A DNA stretch of 64,000 nt from Taxawa tesnikishii (nom. ined.) (GCA_030247885.1 JAPDRO010000027.1:248001-312000), one strand, 5' to 3'. Counted from the stretch's first letter, positions 45,704-58,482 are shown. Notes: generated from the letters alone by a model not told the origin. Program-made: numbers and translations.

Positions 45704-46679
45704 GTTGGTAATCAATCTGTTGTTATAGGGTTCAGAGTAACTGTGTTCGTGGAACTTTGTATAAGAGAGAGAAAGAGATAGGGTATGGGAGCGATAGAAG
45801 AACTCCCCTACCTATACATGATATGCTACTTATGGCAGTCGGCAAGGTGAAGTGAAATGGTTTCCCCACAGAATGCGGAGAGAAACACGGAGAGCCGAGG
45901 CTCGACGTCACCGCTGCCGTAGGTTGCATATGGTTAAGATCGACAGTATTTCACTTCACTCCTCGAACGCTTGGCACCATACATCGTTCGTACAGGAAAG
46001 CGCTGTTGTCGTCCATCAATCAAGCCCTCTTCTCATATTGTCCCGTTTCACCTTCCTTTGCATTATTGCAGTGGTGCAAGCTAACAGTCATGCAGCAACA
46101 ACATCTACAGAACGCCGGGTGGCGGAATTGATAGAGGAATATTGTAACACCGGAAGAGATATCATCACAATGAGCGAGGCGAGGAGTATAGAGAAGCAAC
46201 TGGAAGATCTGAATCGTAAGTAATATTCTCTTTGTTGATGTATCCTCAGCTCCTTGCAAACAAGGCTTTGTCTCTCTCAACCACTCGCGGCCCACGATCG
46301 CGAAACAGGCAATTTGTGAACAAGGTCCTGTGTAATGCCGCCCCTTTGAAGACCCGCACAATGTTGATACAAATCAATGTGGCAGAGCTTTGGGGTTGCT
46401 GCTCAGAGGGTTGGTATCCCCGAATGAAATTTGATGACCAGAGGAGAAAAGAGATGGGAAGGCGAAGATCTATCTACACGAGGGTGAAGGCATGGCGGTG
46501 AGCGGTAGCGCGACGGTGTCTGCCTGCCCTGGCTTTCTGCGCTGTCGGCGTTCTTCAGGTCTCAACGGAGCCAGCTGCTGCCACCGCAGTCGTCAACCGA
46601 TTACTACGCCACGACCTTGTTCACTGAGATTGCCCACCTGTTAACCTACCGCTGCCCATTCACATTTGGCAACTAGCGC
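45704..46679. other. Region upstream of the SET gene with a possible extra exon
   Basis: A plus-strand open stretch ending near 46223 encodes ERRVAELIEEYCNTGRDII then MSEARSIEKQLEDLNR and is followed directly by a consensus donor GTAAGT (about 46216). It looks coding (charged, helical) and could be an upstream exon of the SET-domain gene or a separate small gene. The phases do not settle which. The remaining sequence has no supported feature. Confidence 0.35.
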
Positions 46680-47808
46680 GTGTACCGAGCTCTAACAAAC
46701 TCGGTAGTCAATGCTCCCACCATCAACCCATACGAGTTCTTCGAGGACCGACCGACTCAGTTCGCTGGAATCGGCAGCTTCGCCATAAAACCTATCCCTG
46801 CTGGAACCCGGATCCTATGCGAGCCACCATTATTCGTTCTTCCAGACGACGCCGACATCCTCCAAATCTACCGTGCCGTTACCAGCCGGCCTATCGAAGA
46901 CCAGATGCCCTTCTGGGCGCTGTCGCAGAACGTGACCAAGTTCAAGGAGACAGATTGGATCGCTACTCTTCGGGCGAACTATTCCGGTAAGCCTTCATTG
47001 CCCCTTTGCTTCCTCGCTCTCTCTCAAAAAGGGCATTGCTATGAGCTATGATCGTCATGGTGGGGTGAATAACGGCTATGCAACAGGCGACGACGACGCC
47101 GCCTTCGAAGACCTAGTCGAAGCGCACGAATCCGCGCTCGCGATCTACGAGACGAACCGGTTCACGGTGCGCACTTCCTCCGGCTCCGACCACCACATGG
47201 GCATGTTCCCAAACGCCGCCCGGCTCAACCATTCGTGCCGACCCAACGTCTTCCACCGCTTCAACACGCACCTCGGCCGGTTGACCATTCACGCGCTACG
47301 CGACATCCGTCCCGGTGAGGAACTACTGACTTCGTACATCGACATCTGCGCGGCTACGCCAGAACGGCGTCGAGTGTTGCGGCATTGGGGCTTCAAGTGC
47401 CTCTGCACCTTGTGCAAAGCCAAGAACTCGGAGCAGGAATGGCGGCGCAAGAGACTAGCCGAGCTGATGGGGAAGATGAAGCGGGCAGAGGCCCGACGGA
47501 CGGAGGAGAGCTGGCAGCAATGGGATTTCGCGAAAGCGTTGGGAGTCGCGGAAGAGGTGATTCGGCTGATGGAGGAAGAAGGGTTGGAGGAGAGTGATAC
47601 GCTGGGCGAGGCCTACGGCACGGCGGCTGATTACGCCATCGAGATCGGGTGGCACGACACGGCGATTCGATGGGCAGAGAAAGCTCTGGCTATCGAACGC
47701 AAGTGCTGTGGAGAGGACAGCCCGGAGTACGACAAGGCGAGGCTCCTGCTGGAGTATGCCAGGAAAGACCTTGAGCTCGGGAAGCCGAAACCGGTTTCGG
47801 TGATCTGA
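46680..47808 (+). CDS. SET-domain protein (SMYD/SET5-like methyltransferase), 5' end unresolved
   Basis: Two coding blocks (about 46680-46986 and 47087-47808, 100-bp intron with GTAAGC donor) encode about 340 residues. SET motifs: IGSFAIKPIPAGTRILCEPP at the N-terminus, AARLNHSCRPNVFHRFN (the NHSCxPN cofactor motif), RDIRPGEELLTSYIDI and a post-SET Cys cluster FKCLCTLCKA. The C-terminal half is helical and TPR-like. Fungal proteins of this form act on lysine in histone or non-histone targets; the target here is unknown. The first block is preceded by an in-frame TAG and has no ATG, so translation must begin in an upstream exon; an ACTAG or CGAG acceptor near 46676-46693 is likely. I give the start as the beginning of the open block. 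Confidence 0.8.
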
Positions 47809-48760
47809 GAGCTGGGTACACTGAACCAATATACCATTACAGACCACGTTCGACGCGCTTGGTATCCTGCGTGTTTTGCACCCTGGGAAAGGAAGTGAAC
47901 GTCGGACAGCCGTTCGAGACGAGTACAAAACTGATATCATGTTGGACGGTGTTCCCTATCGCCAGTCCGACAAGTCCCTAGGCCATCACTATTACCAAAA
48001 CACGAGAAAATCCGGAAGAGAAAAAAACATGGGCAGAGCCGTCTTCCAACCCGATCTCGAATGCACGTGTTCTAAAACAACGTTTCAACACTCCAGGATC
48101 CCTACTGGCTATGGCGCCAGTTGATCACGTCTTCTAACATGTCCTCTTCCCCAAGCCATCTTGGTCCGAAATACACGATCGTCTCAGTGTCTCCGGAGCC
48201 CGATTCCCCTTCCCGTCCCCTCGCCAAATCCTCCGTTCTCCTCCTTCACTCCGCCCTCTCCCTCTCATGCCCCTTCTCTCTTCCCACCCTCCTCATCTCC
48301 CAATGAAGCAGGTCATGTGTACGCCCGTTCACAAACTTCCATCTCTTCCGCTCTCAGCATGCATTCTGTCTTTCTACACGGCACTGGGCACGCTTCGTTG
48401 CTTCCTCTTACAGCGGGCTTATGACGCTTTGCTGCATGATGAGGCACTCGCTGTTTGCCAACGAATCAGCACATGCCGTTGGACCCGTTGATTTCTTTGC
48501 AGGTGTTTTTTGTTATCATTTCTTCCCTACGGAGAGGAATTAATGTTAGTACAAGCCAATGACACCGCCCATTGGGGGAAACCGTCAAACGCGCCGCCTT
48601 GGGGGATATAATCTCAAAAAGCCACAAACCAACCATCGGCCGGGAACGGTGTAGAAGCAAGAAAAGGACAAGATGTGACAAAGATACATGACAACATTCA
48701 CATGTCTTTTTTTCTTCACGGCCTCGTCTACCGCGCAGCAGCAGCAGCAGCAGCAGCAGT
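47809..48760. other. Intergenic between convergent genes
   Basis: No supported gene. Pyrimidine-rich stretch around 48140-48300. The right end has a CAG repeat just beyond the stop of the bHLH gene. Confidence 0.5.
48736..48759. repeat. (CAG)8 microsatellite next to the nuc-1 stop codon
   Basis: Eight perfect CAG units on the plus strand, starting one base beyond the TAG stop of the minus-strand bHLH gene, hence in its 3' UTR (read there as CTG repeats). Confidence 0.9.
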
Positions 48761-51113
48761 CTATTCAGTGCCCTCCATCTGCTCCGCTTCCATCTCTGCC
48801 GATGAGGGGTTGCTGGCACCGCTCTCAGATGTGCTCGAACCGCCAGCAGCGGCTCCGAGTTTGCTCTCGGCATCCATCAGCTTTTTCGGAGGACCTCCAT
48901 CTCCTCGTCTTTCTTCTTCAACGCCTGCGCCGTCTGTTTCCGTTCCTCTTGCAGGACCCTGATGTACTCGATTGCGCTCTCGACCGTCGCCGCTTTCGAG
49001 TTTGCGCTCTTTCCCTCCGCCGTCTTCGGACTGTCCTTCTCGTCGTCCTCGTCTGCTCCGTTTTCTGCTGCTGCTGGCGTGGCGCCCTTGCTGCTCGCCC
49101 GCGCTTTGCCTGGCAACAGTGTCTGCATCTCTTTCAACGCTTCATTGATCCTATTCCTTCGGCCCTGTTCCGCGATTTTGTGCGAAGTGCGTTTGGAGGT
49201 CAGACCGGAGGAGAGAGATTCCGGGTACGAAACGCCTGGCAAGGAGGTGCCTTCAAGAAGGTGCGTGTAGTTCGACTTGGAGGCGAGAAGAAGTGCGTGC
49301 TGTGTTTCGCTGAGGCTTGCTGCGAAAAGTCAGTATGTGATTTGACCTCGCGTACAGGGGACGTGGAAACGAAATGCAAACTTACCACCTTCGGGAAGGA
49401 GTGGCTTGATACTGGGACTGATCTTGGGCCTGAGAGCTGGGCTCACCAGAGCCGAACCGGCACCAACGCTTCCACGCTTCTTGTTCACTACCTTCCCGCT
49501 TTTAGCGTCTGGCTTCCTACCAAACGAGGATGGAGTTGCGGCCGTGACAGGAGAGGCCATCGCTGACATCGATGGACTGGAAATAGCAGACTGAGGGAGG
49601 TTTTGTAGAGCTGCGGACGATGGCGTACTGAGAGGACCAAGTTTGGGTGTTTTCCTAGCATTCAGACGAGGCGTAGCATCTGCAGACGTGCTTGGGGTAA
49701 CGTCTCCTCCTGTGACTGATTTCGGAGGTCTGGATGTGTCTGCCGCCGGAGGAAGAACAAGCTCGTCAAGGTTGCTAATCTCGCTGTGGGTCTGAGCCAA
49801 TGGGTGGGCTGAATGCGGTATCTGAGTGCTATTCATCTGCATGGACGCCTTTTGTCCTTTGAGGTGCATGATGGAACCCGGTGTTGCCGGTACAGCCCCA
49901 TTGCCGTTGGTTGATGGCGGTGCGGACTGGCTCTGTCCCGCAATCGCAGGTGACTGCGCAGAGGACGTGGGTTTCGGTGGTGGACCCATGATGCTCTCCG
50001 AGAGCGGCTCTGGTGAAACCGACTCGGCCCCCGACCCGCCTGAGCTGTCTGCAAACGGGTTGATTGCGACCAGTCCCGCCGAGTGGGGCTGGGATCGTAG
50101 GTTGCCATGAAGAAGATCAGTGACCGTTTTGGGCGGGATCACCGAGGAAAGAGACGGATTTTTACGCTTTTGCGGTTTGACGATTGGAGACTGTCTCACT
50201 CGCGCAGAAGGACCGGCGGAGCGAGGACCCGCGGCTTTTCTCTTGGATTTGCGCGCAGGTTCCGGCAAGGAAAGAGCATCGCCAAGCATATCAACATCGA
50301 GGTTTAGGTCGACTGGAGAAGTCGCCAGGGAACTGTTTGCTGTGCTGGGGTTGGTATAGTAACTTTGCGCATACTGATGGTGGTGCGGGTGTTGTGTGGC
50401 ATTCTGCGCTTGGAGTGCAGGCGAAGTGAGCGGACTGAAATAGGCGCCGGGTGTAGTGTATTCAGGAATGACTTGTTGGAAATGCGAGTCTTGAGGTGTC
50501 ACAGCGGGAGACACCAGAGGCGTGAACGCCATCTAATGCAAGATAAGCAAGGGGTGCCACGATTTTGACGTGTGTGACCTACTGCGTCATCCTTTCTGAG
50601 GCGGTATCGTTGGTCCAGGATTGCTCTGTTTTGAGCATCGTGCTGCTGCATATAGGGTCCTGGATTGCCATGCATCTCATAACTGTTTGGCGTGGGTGGC
50701 ACGCTGTGATGTTGCATAAAGGCATGATCCGGCATGTGAGTTGCTTGGTGGTGCGATGCTTGCTCAGGCCATAGGCCTGACTCCGCAGGGTTGCCAAAGC
50801 TCTGGTTTCCACTGATGGGCATGTCAATCTGCTGGCTCATCTGGTTAGAATCCATGGCAAGTCCAAGGCCAAAAGCATTGGATCCAAAATCGTGCGCAGA
50901 AACTCCTTGTTGGATGCGCTGCATCTCTGCGGAGAAGGGAGGATTCGCCGACAGCTGGCCATGTTGCGCGCCATCAGGATTATCGAGGGTGGGAAAATCG
51001 GTCAGATCAATATCGCCAATGTCAAGGAAGTTTGAGAAATCTATATCCTGCATGGGGACCATGGGATCCAGCTGATCTCCTTGCGACCATGTTGGGGCCT
51101 GGTTATCGTTCAT
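48761..51113 (-). CDS. nuc-1: bHLH transcription factor of the NUC-1/PHO4/PalcA type (phosphate regulator)
   Basis: Exons 51113-50583, 50532-49386 and 49319-48761 (introns 50 and 66 bp) encode about 745 residues. The N-terminus is acidic (DIDFSNFLDIGDIDLTDFP), a probable activation region, followed by ~500 Ser/Pro/Gln-rich residues with a basic KSKRK...KPQKRK segment. The bHLH domain starts SKRTSHKIAEQGRRNRINEA; basic-region His, Glu and Arg predict CACGTG binding. A Gly/Asp/Glu-rich loop and a leucine-rich second helix (AIEYIRVLQEERKQ) follow, as in Neurospora NUC-1. That protein turns on phosphate-acquisition genes under phosphate starvation and is held back by a PHO80/85-type cyclin-CDK. 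The last exon needs one extra base at the T run 48882-48886 (plus strand) to continue LRKKLMDAESKLG to the TAG at 48761; otherwise it stops early after LRKS. Confidence 0.88.
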
Positions 51114-53357
51114 AGCACTGTTGAGCTGGGTGCTGCTGCTTGGGTAGGCGAGAAATCTGGCGGGTGCCGCGGGTGGCAGTTAGGCCCCCGTGGAAGATGC
51201 ACTGTTGCTAGAGGTACATGGACTGCGCCTTAGACGGACGGGCTCCCTCCCGCTGTGACAGCTGCGCGAATTGCGACAGGAGCAATTGTGACGCGGGGTT
51301 GCTGGAGACGCGCGCAGACTCGAAGTCGAGGTAACGACAGACAGACGCCGGTCGCAGGAGAATTCGACGTTCGCGACTGCGAAAGAGTTGAAGGCAATTA
51401 GAGGAGACTTTTGGAGGGTCTGTAGGACAGAGAAGAGGTCGTCACGGTATGAGGTGGTCGATAACCCGGGAGAAGCAAATCATCAGGGTCTTTCACGGGC
51501 GAGGATGATCACGCCGCCAGCTTTAGAGCCAGCCGCACGCGCGGATTAAGTCGGCGCGGATGGGTGGCCCGGGACTGGGGAGTGAAGAAAGGATGGTCAC
51601 TGGGCCGCACGAACTGGTGGAGGGGTCGACGACGAGAGGAAAAGGGTTTTCGTCCGTTGCAAGCGACACTCGACCAACAAGCCCACCGGCGCTTTCCAGT
51701 CAGACCAGTTTTGCATGGCGCGAAAATCCGCCCCGCTGCCCATCAGGCGCGCAAAGACGCAGCCGACACAAACCGCTGCTTGACTCTCTACCACGCCCCC
51801 CATTTCATCCGCCGGCTAATCAGCTACGCCGCTGTCACGACCAGTAAGAGGAACGACCAAGGTGTACAATGTCATCGGAACTTTGCTGATGCATGGAAGA
51901 TTTATGGGTATACGCGACTGGTTCGTTCCATCGGTTCACAGTGGGTGCGCGTCTCCGAGTCTTTTCGATATTCGCACGTGAAGAGTTGCCTCTCCCAGCG
52001 TAGCAGCTGTAAGAGCCTGATGAGGAAAGCATCGGCCAGACCCTCGGTCGGCCTACCCTGCAGGGCGAAACTCAATCTTTATACGCTCGATTCAGTGTTG
52101 TCTGACATTTGAGGATTCGCGATAATCTTCGGAGAGAACCTCAAGAGCGTTGGAAAGCTTGTCAGCGGTAATTACGTACGGATATAAGCTCACCGGATTG
52201 TAGCTCCTTCAAGAAAACAGATCTTTTTCACTATGCATTGCATTCGCGGTGATGTAGCAATAGTGGTATCCTAGCATGGTATTTATGACAATCCCATCAA
52301 ACACGGCACTACTCAGGGCTTCGCGCTGCGGTCTCTGATGACGGTCGTGGTGATATGAAGGTAGAACCCTTCAGCAACTGACAGGTCACGGGAAGCAGCA
52401 ACATCCTTGAAAAGGAAGAGCGGCCTTTCCCTCACGTTGATCGCACAAAAGCTTACAAATTGCATAACCGAGTCGCGTAAGCATTATGCAAGGCACGAGA
52501 GACTATTCCACGCAAAATAGTAAGTTCATATACAGAACTCATAAACGAGAGGACTGAGGTAGTTGTACAGGCACAAGGGTGATATGCGCGATTTTGAAGC
52601 GTGAAACTTGCACAGTTTGTTGTAGATACGTATATCTACAGACTGTCCAATCTGTGAAGCAACCGAGCGACTGTTGCACGCGTTATTCACTCCAAAAGTC
52701 GTGTGGTATACACCATGAAAGCGTTATTGCGACGAATCCGCCAAGACTTTTGCTTACTGGTTGTTTTCATACTGGCTTTACCGCTCTCGGTAGTGTGGTC
52801 CCGATGGCTATACATACACGACCTTTACCTCTACCTTCTTCTTTCCTTTTCAACTTTGACAGCTGGGAGAAGGCATAGTGTTCGACGAAATAGATTGGCG
52901 CAGCAGGTCCCATTCACTTCATCAGCTTCTCCACGCCGGTGTTGAAAGGGATAGCCTGGTGCTTTGGTATCAAGACCCGTGATTCTGCAGCCGTGTCATA
53001 GAAGGCGTTGGCCAGAGCTGAATGCGGTGAGGTGAGATAAGAATGAAATTGGTAACAGACCGATCGCGGGAAGCGGCAATGTGCTTTGATTCTCAAGTCG
53101 CGCACTCAACGTATTTTACATTCCGTGATTCCCATGTATTTGTTCAAAGCTTTTCGAGAATGAATTAGGCTTGCGTATGGTACATCCGCTGCTCCCAAGC
53201 GTACAACTCCCCCAATCCAGCAAGACTGCAAGCCGCCGCCTGAGCTCACTGTAACGAAGAAACAATCGACCTGGAAATGTAGAAAAGGTCGAATCCCACC
53301 CGAAAACGCCGTTGCTAAAAGAGGCATCGCACAGTGATGATTTGGAAGGTGATGATG
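51114..53357. other. Intergenic, 2.2 kb without a convincing gene
   Basis: The left ~600 bp is the probable promoter/5' UTR of nuc-1 (GC-rich, with a CACGTG at about 51976). The middle (52100-52900) is AT-richer, and short frames there have no recognisable features. Confidence 0.45.
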
Positions 53358-53950
53358 CTACATCACTACGCAGCATCCGCCCGATTGTTGCGGCGCGTAA
53401 GGGTCGTCTCTCTTGTCGACCTGCAGGAGGTAGTCAGTACATGCATTCTTGGGATGTACAGAGTGCAGGTGAGGGGCAAACATACTGTTCCCCAGCGGCT
53501 CGGGACCATGAAGTCTTTGGGTTCCTTGTCGGTGAAGGCGATGAGGCTGTCAACACGTAGATGTCAGCGGCATTCTGGCAGGGCAGTAATGTGATGACAA
53601 TCCATGGAATGGGAGGTGCATCAATGATGGAGATATGAATGCGCGACAGTTCGCCTTCCCTGTGATAGCAGGCGAGCCAGCGCGCGGCAACAGGAGCGAC
53701 AGGAACATTGTTTGTCGTGTATGCCATGCTCTTTCGCGATGACCACGACGACGGTGCCATGCCATCCGCACGAGATGGTTCGTTGGGCGACTTACTCCAT
53801 GGCAGCTTCTGAGACTGGTATCCTTCTGCGGTTCAAGTCCTCTTGCAGTCTCTGGTTGAGCTCGTTGAGCCTTCGCAGCTTGAGTTCTGCCATGCTCTGC
53901 TTCTTGCTGCGGCCGTTGTCGTTGGTGCGAATTTCGTACGGCGCAGACAT
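53358..53950 (-). CDS. gng-1: Heterotrimeric G-protein gamma subunit
   Basis: Three exons (53950-53796, 53546-53486, 53420-53358) encode 92 residues starting MSAPYEIRTNDNGRSKKQSM. The core AELKLRRLNELNQRLQEDL is the amphipathic helix that pairs with G-beta, followed by RRRIPVSEAA, DFMVPSRWGTV and DPYAPQQSGGCCVVM. The C-terminal CVVM is a CAAX box for farnesylation, with a second Cys just before it as a likely palmitoylation site, as in other fungal G-gammas. It anchors the beta-gamma dimer at the plasma membrane and takes part in pheromone, growth and conidiation signalling. All exons are in frame. The first intron is 249 bp, several times longer than other introns in the window. An earlier in-frame ATG at 54001 is less likely as the start. 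Confidence 0.93.
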
Positions 53951-55059
53951 GTTGTATATGAGGGGGCGGGAGCGAGTATTTGCTTTGGGCGGCGGCTGCA
54001 AGGGGTTGCGCGTGGAGAGGCACGCGTGGAGCGTGAAAGTGGAGAGGGTCCTAAAAGTGAGACGGCGGGTGCGTTGGAACTAGAGTATTGTATGGATTCA
54101 GTGGCGGTTGCAAGGTCCACAGGTTGCTGGCAACGGTGAAGCTTGGACAACTGTCAGCGGGCGATGAATCACGACATGGCAACAAGTCTGGTTCATGATA
54201 CATACCTTGGTGTCGGTGTTTTTGGTCGGCTGCCGTCGTGTGCTGAGATGAGTCGGGGAGGGAGGCTTCGCTTCGGGGCTGGTGAGCGCTCTCCTTGCTC
54301 GCGTTAGTTGCTGCTGGGGAGAGGGACCTCGGCGAAATGCACGCAGGGAGCAATGGCAGCAGCGGTCGTGCAGTAGTGGGTAAAGAGCGGCGCAGTCGAT
54401 GACTGGACTTCTGAGCTTGTACAAGGGCAGCCCGGAAGCAGGCCGTACGCGGGCTGGGGGGATGGCTTTTGTAAAGAGAGGAGAGGGAAAAGACGTGGTG
54501 GTTGCGATAGATACAAGACCAGGGCGGGCGCGGGCGGTCGCTAACTCCAGTTGACTTTCGTTTGATCTACGGCTTGCTCAATCTCCAATCTCCTTGGCCG
54601 TCCAAAAGCGGCAAGGGCGACGAGCGGAAACAGCCGTCCTATAGTTCCAGAACCAGCCTGGGCACATTGTTCACCGCCTCGCAATCGCTGACCTCTGATA
54701 CTGCAGGGTGACATAGCCCACCGCACAGCGCCAGAATACAGTCATACACGCTGCGGAGGAGTGAAGTTGCGTAGATCTCTATACCACAATACAACGCGCA
54801 CAGTTGCTCGGGCGTTGCTGTGATAATACGATATTCGAGGTGAGCGCACGGTCCGTCGGATGTTAGGCGAACGGATTCCGCGCACAGAGTCACTCCCTCC
54901 TCAAAGAAACGGAAGACTTCGCACCACAGGCTAGCAAGCCAAAAATCGAGCCTCACCAGCAACCATCGTCAAACCTGCTGTCGGGCACGCCACCTACACC
55001 TCCGCATCCACAGAAAGAGCCCTACAACCGCCGACTGCCCCCAAGGGCGCGCTTTCAAG
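53951..55059. promoter_or_regulatory. Divergent 1.1-kb region between G-gamma and eIF3a
   Basis: The upstream regions of the two divergent genes. Frames up to about 108 codons occur on both strands but are unsupported. The last 100 bases before 55060 are CA-rich, typical of a fungal 5' UTR. Confidence 0.45.
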
Positions 55060-58000
55060 ATGCCTCCCCACCCAACACCCGTCCAGAGAACGTGCTCAAG
55101 AGAGCGCAAGAACTCATCGGAGTGAACCAGCAGCAGGCAGCGCTCAGTCTGCTTCACGAACATGTCACCTCCAAGAGAACCAGGAACAGCACTATCGCGG
55201 CCCTCGAGCCGGTCATGCTCCTTTTCGTCGAGCTCTGCGTAGACCAAAGGAAGGGAAAGCAGGCGAAGGATGGTCTCTACAACTACAAGAACACCTCGCA
55301 AAACACAAACGTTGCCACCATCGAGGTATGTCAGAGCTCTCTGCTCGCCTGATAGCACAGGGTCGCTGATTTTTGCGACAGCTCGTTTTCCGCAGGTTCA
55401 TCGAACTTGCAGAGCAAAAGGTTGCCGAGGCACAAGCGAAGGCTGATCAAGTCTCCTCTGCCACCGAAACCACGTCTTCCCTCGCCAATGTGGGCGATCT
55501 CGAGGCCACCGAAACACCCGAATCTATCCTCCTCTCGACAGTTTCCGGCGAACAGTCCCGCGACAGGACGGACAGGGCCATCGTTACGCCATGGCTGAAG
55601 TTCTTGTGGGAGACATACCGCACCGTTCTGGATATCTTCAAGAACAATGCCAGGCTTGAGGTTATGTACCAGACCACAACACACCAGGCCTTCCAGTTCT
55701 GTCTCAAATACGCCAGAAAGACCGAGTTCAGGAGGCTGTGCGAGCTTCTCCGCAACCATTTGCAAAATGCCGCCAAATATTCCTCTCAGATGCACGCCAT
55801 CAACCTCAGTGACCCGGACACCCTTCAGAGACACTTGGATACGAGGTTCCAGCAACTGAACGTGGCTGTGGAGTTGGAGCTGTGGCAGGAGGCATTTAAG
55901 AGCGTGGAGGACACACACACCCTTCTCAGCCTGAGCAAGAGGCCCGCAAAGAACTCCATGATGGCCAACTACTTCGAGAAATTGACTCGCATTTTCTTGG
56001 TTAGCGAGAACTACCTCTTCCATGCCGCAGCCTGGAGCAGATACTACAACCTTCTGCGGCAATCCGCTGCGATGGTAGCCTCTGGCCAGAGCTCAAAGAA
56101 GGACAACCCAAGCAACATCAGCGACGCTGATCTCACCAAGGCCGCTTCCTTTGTCCTTCTGTCTGCTCTGTCGATCCCCGTCATCAGCACCTCCCGCTCT
56201 CGAGGCGCCTTGGTCGATGTCGATGAGGCAAGAAAAAACAAGAACACTCGCCTGACCAACCTCCTCGGCATGTCTCAGGCCCCTACTCGTGAGATCCTGT
56301 TCAAGGATGCTATGAGCAAGGGTCTCCTGAAGCGCGCCAGGCCCGAGATCCGCGATCTCTACAACATCCTCGAGGTTGACTTCCACCCTCTTTCCATCTG
56401 CAAGAAGATCACCCCCATCCTCAAGCAAATCGGTGCCGATCCCGAGATGGAGAAGTACGTCCTGCCCCTGCAGCAGGTCATCCTCACCCGTCTCTTCCAG
56501 CAGCTGTCCCAGGTGTATGAGACCGTGGAGCTCAAGTTCGTCTTGGATCTAGCCCAATTCCCAGACCCATTTCAAATGACTAGCAGCACCATTGAGAAGT
56601 TCATCATGAACGGATGCAAGAAGGGCGACCTCGCTATCCGCGTAGATCACGCTACTGGTGTCCTTGCCTTCGACTCTGATGTCTTCTCTTCTGCTCGTGC
56701 ATTGCACCCAGGCTCTGGTGCTGGGTCTGCCGAGCGAGAAGTGCAGCGCCTCCAGAGCACTCCTGCGGAGATCGTCCGTTCTCAACTCACCCGTCTGGCC
56801 AAGGCCTTGTATGTCACGTGCCAGTACGTTGATCCGACCTTCAACGAGGACAGGCGGAAGAGCAAGCTCGCTGCGCTCAAGCGTGCGGAAGCTGGCGCCG
56901 AGAAGGAGCACGACGAGATTCTGGCCCGTCGTGACCTTATCCAAAAGAAGAAGGAGACCGCTGCCAACGCTCAAGCAGCTCGGGAGCGCGAGGAGGCCAA
57001 CAAGAAGAGACTTCGTGCCCAGCAGCTGCAGGAAGCTGAGACCCAACGTCTTGCCGAGGAACAGCGCGACCGTGAGGCACGCCGTGTCAAGGCCGAACAG
57101 CAGCGTGTCCAGCGCGAGGAGTTGGAGAAGCAGCTTAAGGAACTCAAGCAGGGCGTCAAGGGCGTGGACCTCGACAATGTCGACATCAACGAACTTGACA
57201 GCGGCCGCATCCGTCAGCTCAAGCTTCAGGCACTGGAGAAGGAGAAGAACGAGATGGGCGAGAAGCTCAGGATCACTGCAAAGCGTCTTGACCACCTGGA
57301 GCGTGCGTACCGTAAGGAGGAGATCAAGCACCTGCCAGCGGACTTTGCGGCGCAGCGCCAGCGGGATTTGGACGCATACAACAAGGCCCGCGACGAGACC
57401 CTGCGGGAGGCTGAGATGAAGCACAAGGACGATGTTGAGTTGAAGCACCGTCTGAGCCGCCTGGTACCTGCCTACGAGTCCTTCAAGAAGACCGTCACCG
57501 AACAGCGTCACGCTGAGTTCGAGAAGCGCCGCAGGCAGGCAGAGAAGGAGCTCAATCAAAAATTGATCAACGCAGACGTGAGGTCAGAGAGCGGAGGGCA
57601 CGTGAGAGAGCAGAGGCCGAAGAGGCAGAGCGTAGAAGACACGAGGAAGAGGAGAGGGAGCGCAAGGCGGCTGAGGAGAAGGAGAGGGCAGAGGCTGAGA
57701 AGCGGGAGAGGATGGAGCGCGAGAAGGCAGAGCGGGCCAAGTCCAGAGAGTATGTCTTTCTTGAACGATTCTTTCATTATAATCGTAATACTAATCACCG
57801 GCACAGGGAGGCAGCTGCAGCAGCAGAAAAACAACGCCAGCGCGAAGAAGAAGCCGAACGGCGCCGCGCAGAGCGCAAGGCTGGTTCTGGTGCTGGCGCT
57901 GGCGCTAGCGCTCCACCATCACGCACTTTCGAGCGTGCTGCTCCTGCGGAACCTACCGAGGCTCGCGGCCCGCCGCGTCTCAACCTTGCTGGCAACAAGC

Positions 58001-58482
58001 CATCTTGGCGTGAACGTGAAGCCATGAGGGCCAGGGGCGAGGTTCCACCTTCTACCGACGGCGCCACTGCACCCGCCGTTCCTCCAACCGACGAGCGTGT
58101 CGCCACCGAGGAGGCAGCTCTTCCGAAAACTAGCGGATACGCGCCACCCGCGGCGCGCACTGGCGGATACGTTCCTCCTGCCAGACGCGAGGGTGCTCGC
58201 CCCACCGGTGACGCTCCTCCACCAAGGTTCGAGCGTCCAGACCGCGGTGACCGCGACGGTGGACGTTTCGAGCGCAGCGATAGCCAGCGCGGTGAGGGAA
58301 TGGCTGGCAACGTTGGCAAGTGGCAGCCAAGACGTGCCATGGGTGCTGACGGCGAGAGGAGCGAGTCGCCTGCTGCATCGGGTGGCAGCTCGTACAAACC
58401 TCCTGGGGCTCGCGGTGGTGATGCTCCGCCAAGGGCTGGTGGTGGAGGTGCCTACAGGCCTCCTGGAGCTCGCAGGGGTTAA
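55060..58482 (+). CDS. eIF3a (TIF32): Translation initiation factor eIF3 subunit a
   Basis: Three exons (55060-55325, 55382-57749, 57807-58482) encode about 1,103 residues, the normal size. Family text is clear: [51 protein letters not shown], then a PCI-domain region (about residues 320-500), then a long Glu/Arg/Lys-rich helix and a C-terminus with GGYVPPARR and [11 protein letters not shown] repeats. eIF3a is the scaffold of the eIF3 complex on the 40S ribosome. Two single bases appear missing: at the C run 55066-55069, where the ATG frame must shift to reach RPENV, and at the A run 57558-57562, to reach [13 protein letters not shown]. With both, phases at both introns and the total length fit exactly. 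Because the gene is essential, these are best read as sequence errors. Confidence 0.95.

Noticed and set aside
56549-57559. 336-codon open frame on the minus strand across eIF3a
   Set aside because: It is antisense to the repetitive charged helix of eIF3a; the Leu-rich translation is a by-product of Glu/Lys/Arg codons on the other strand.
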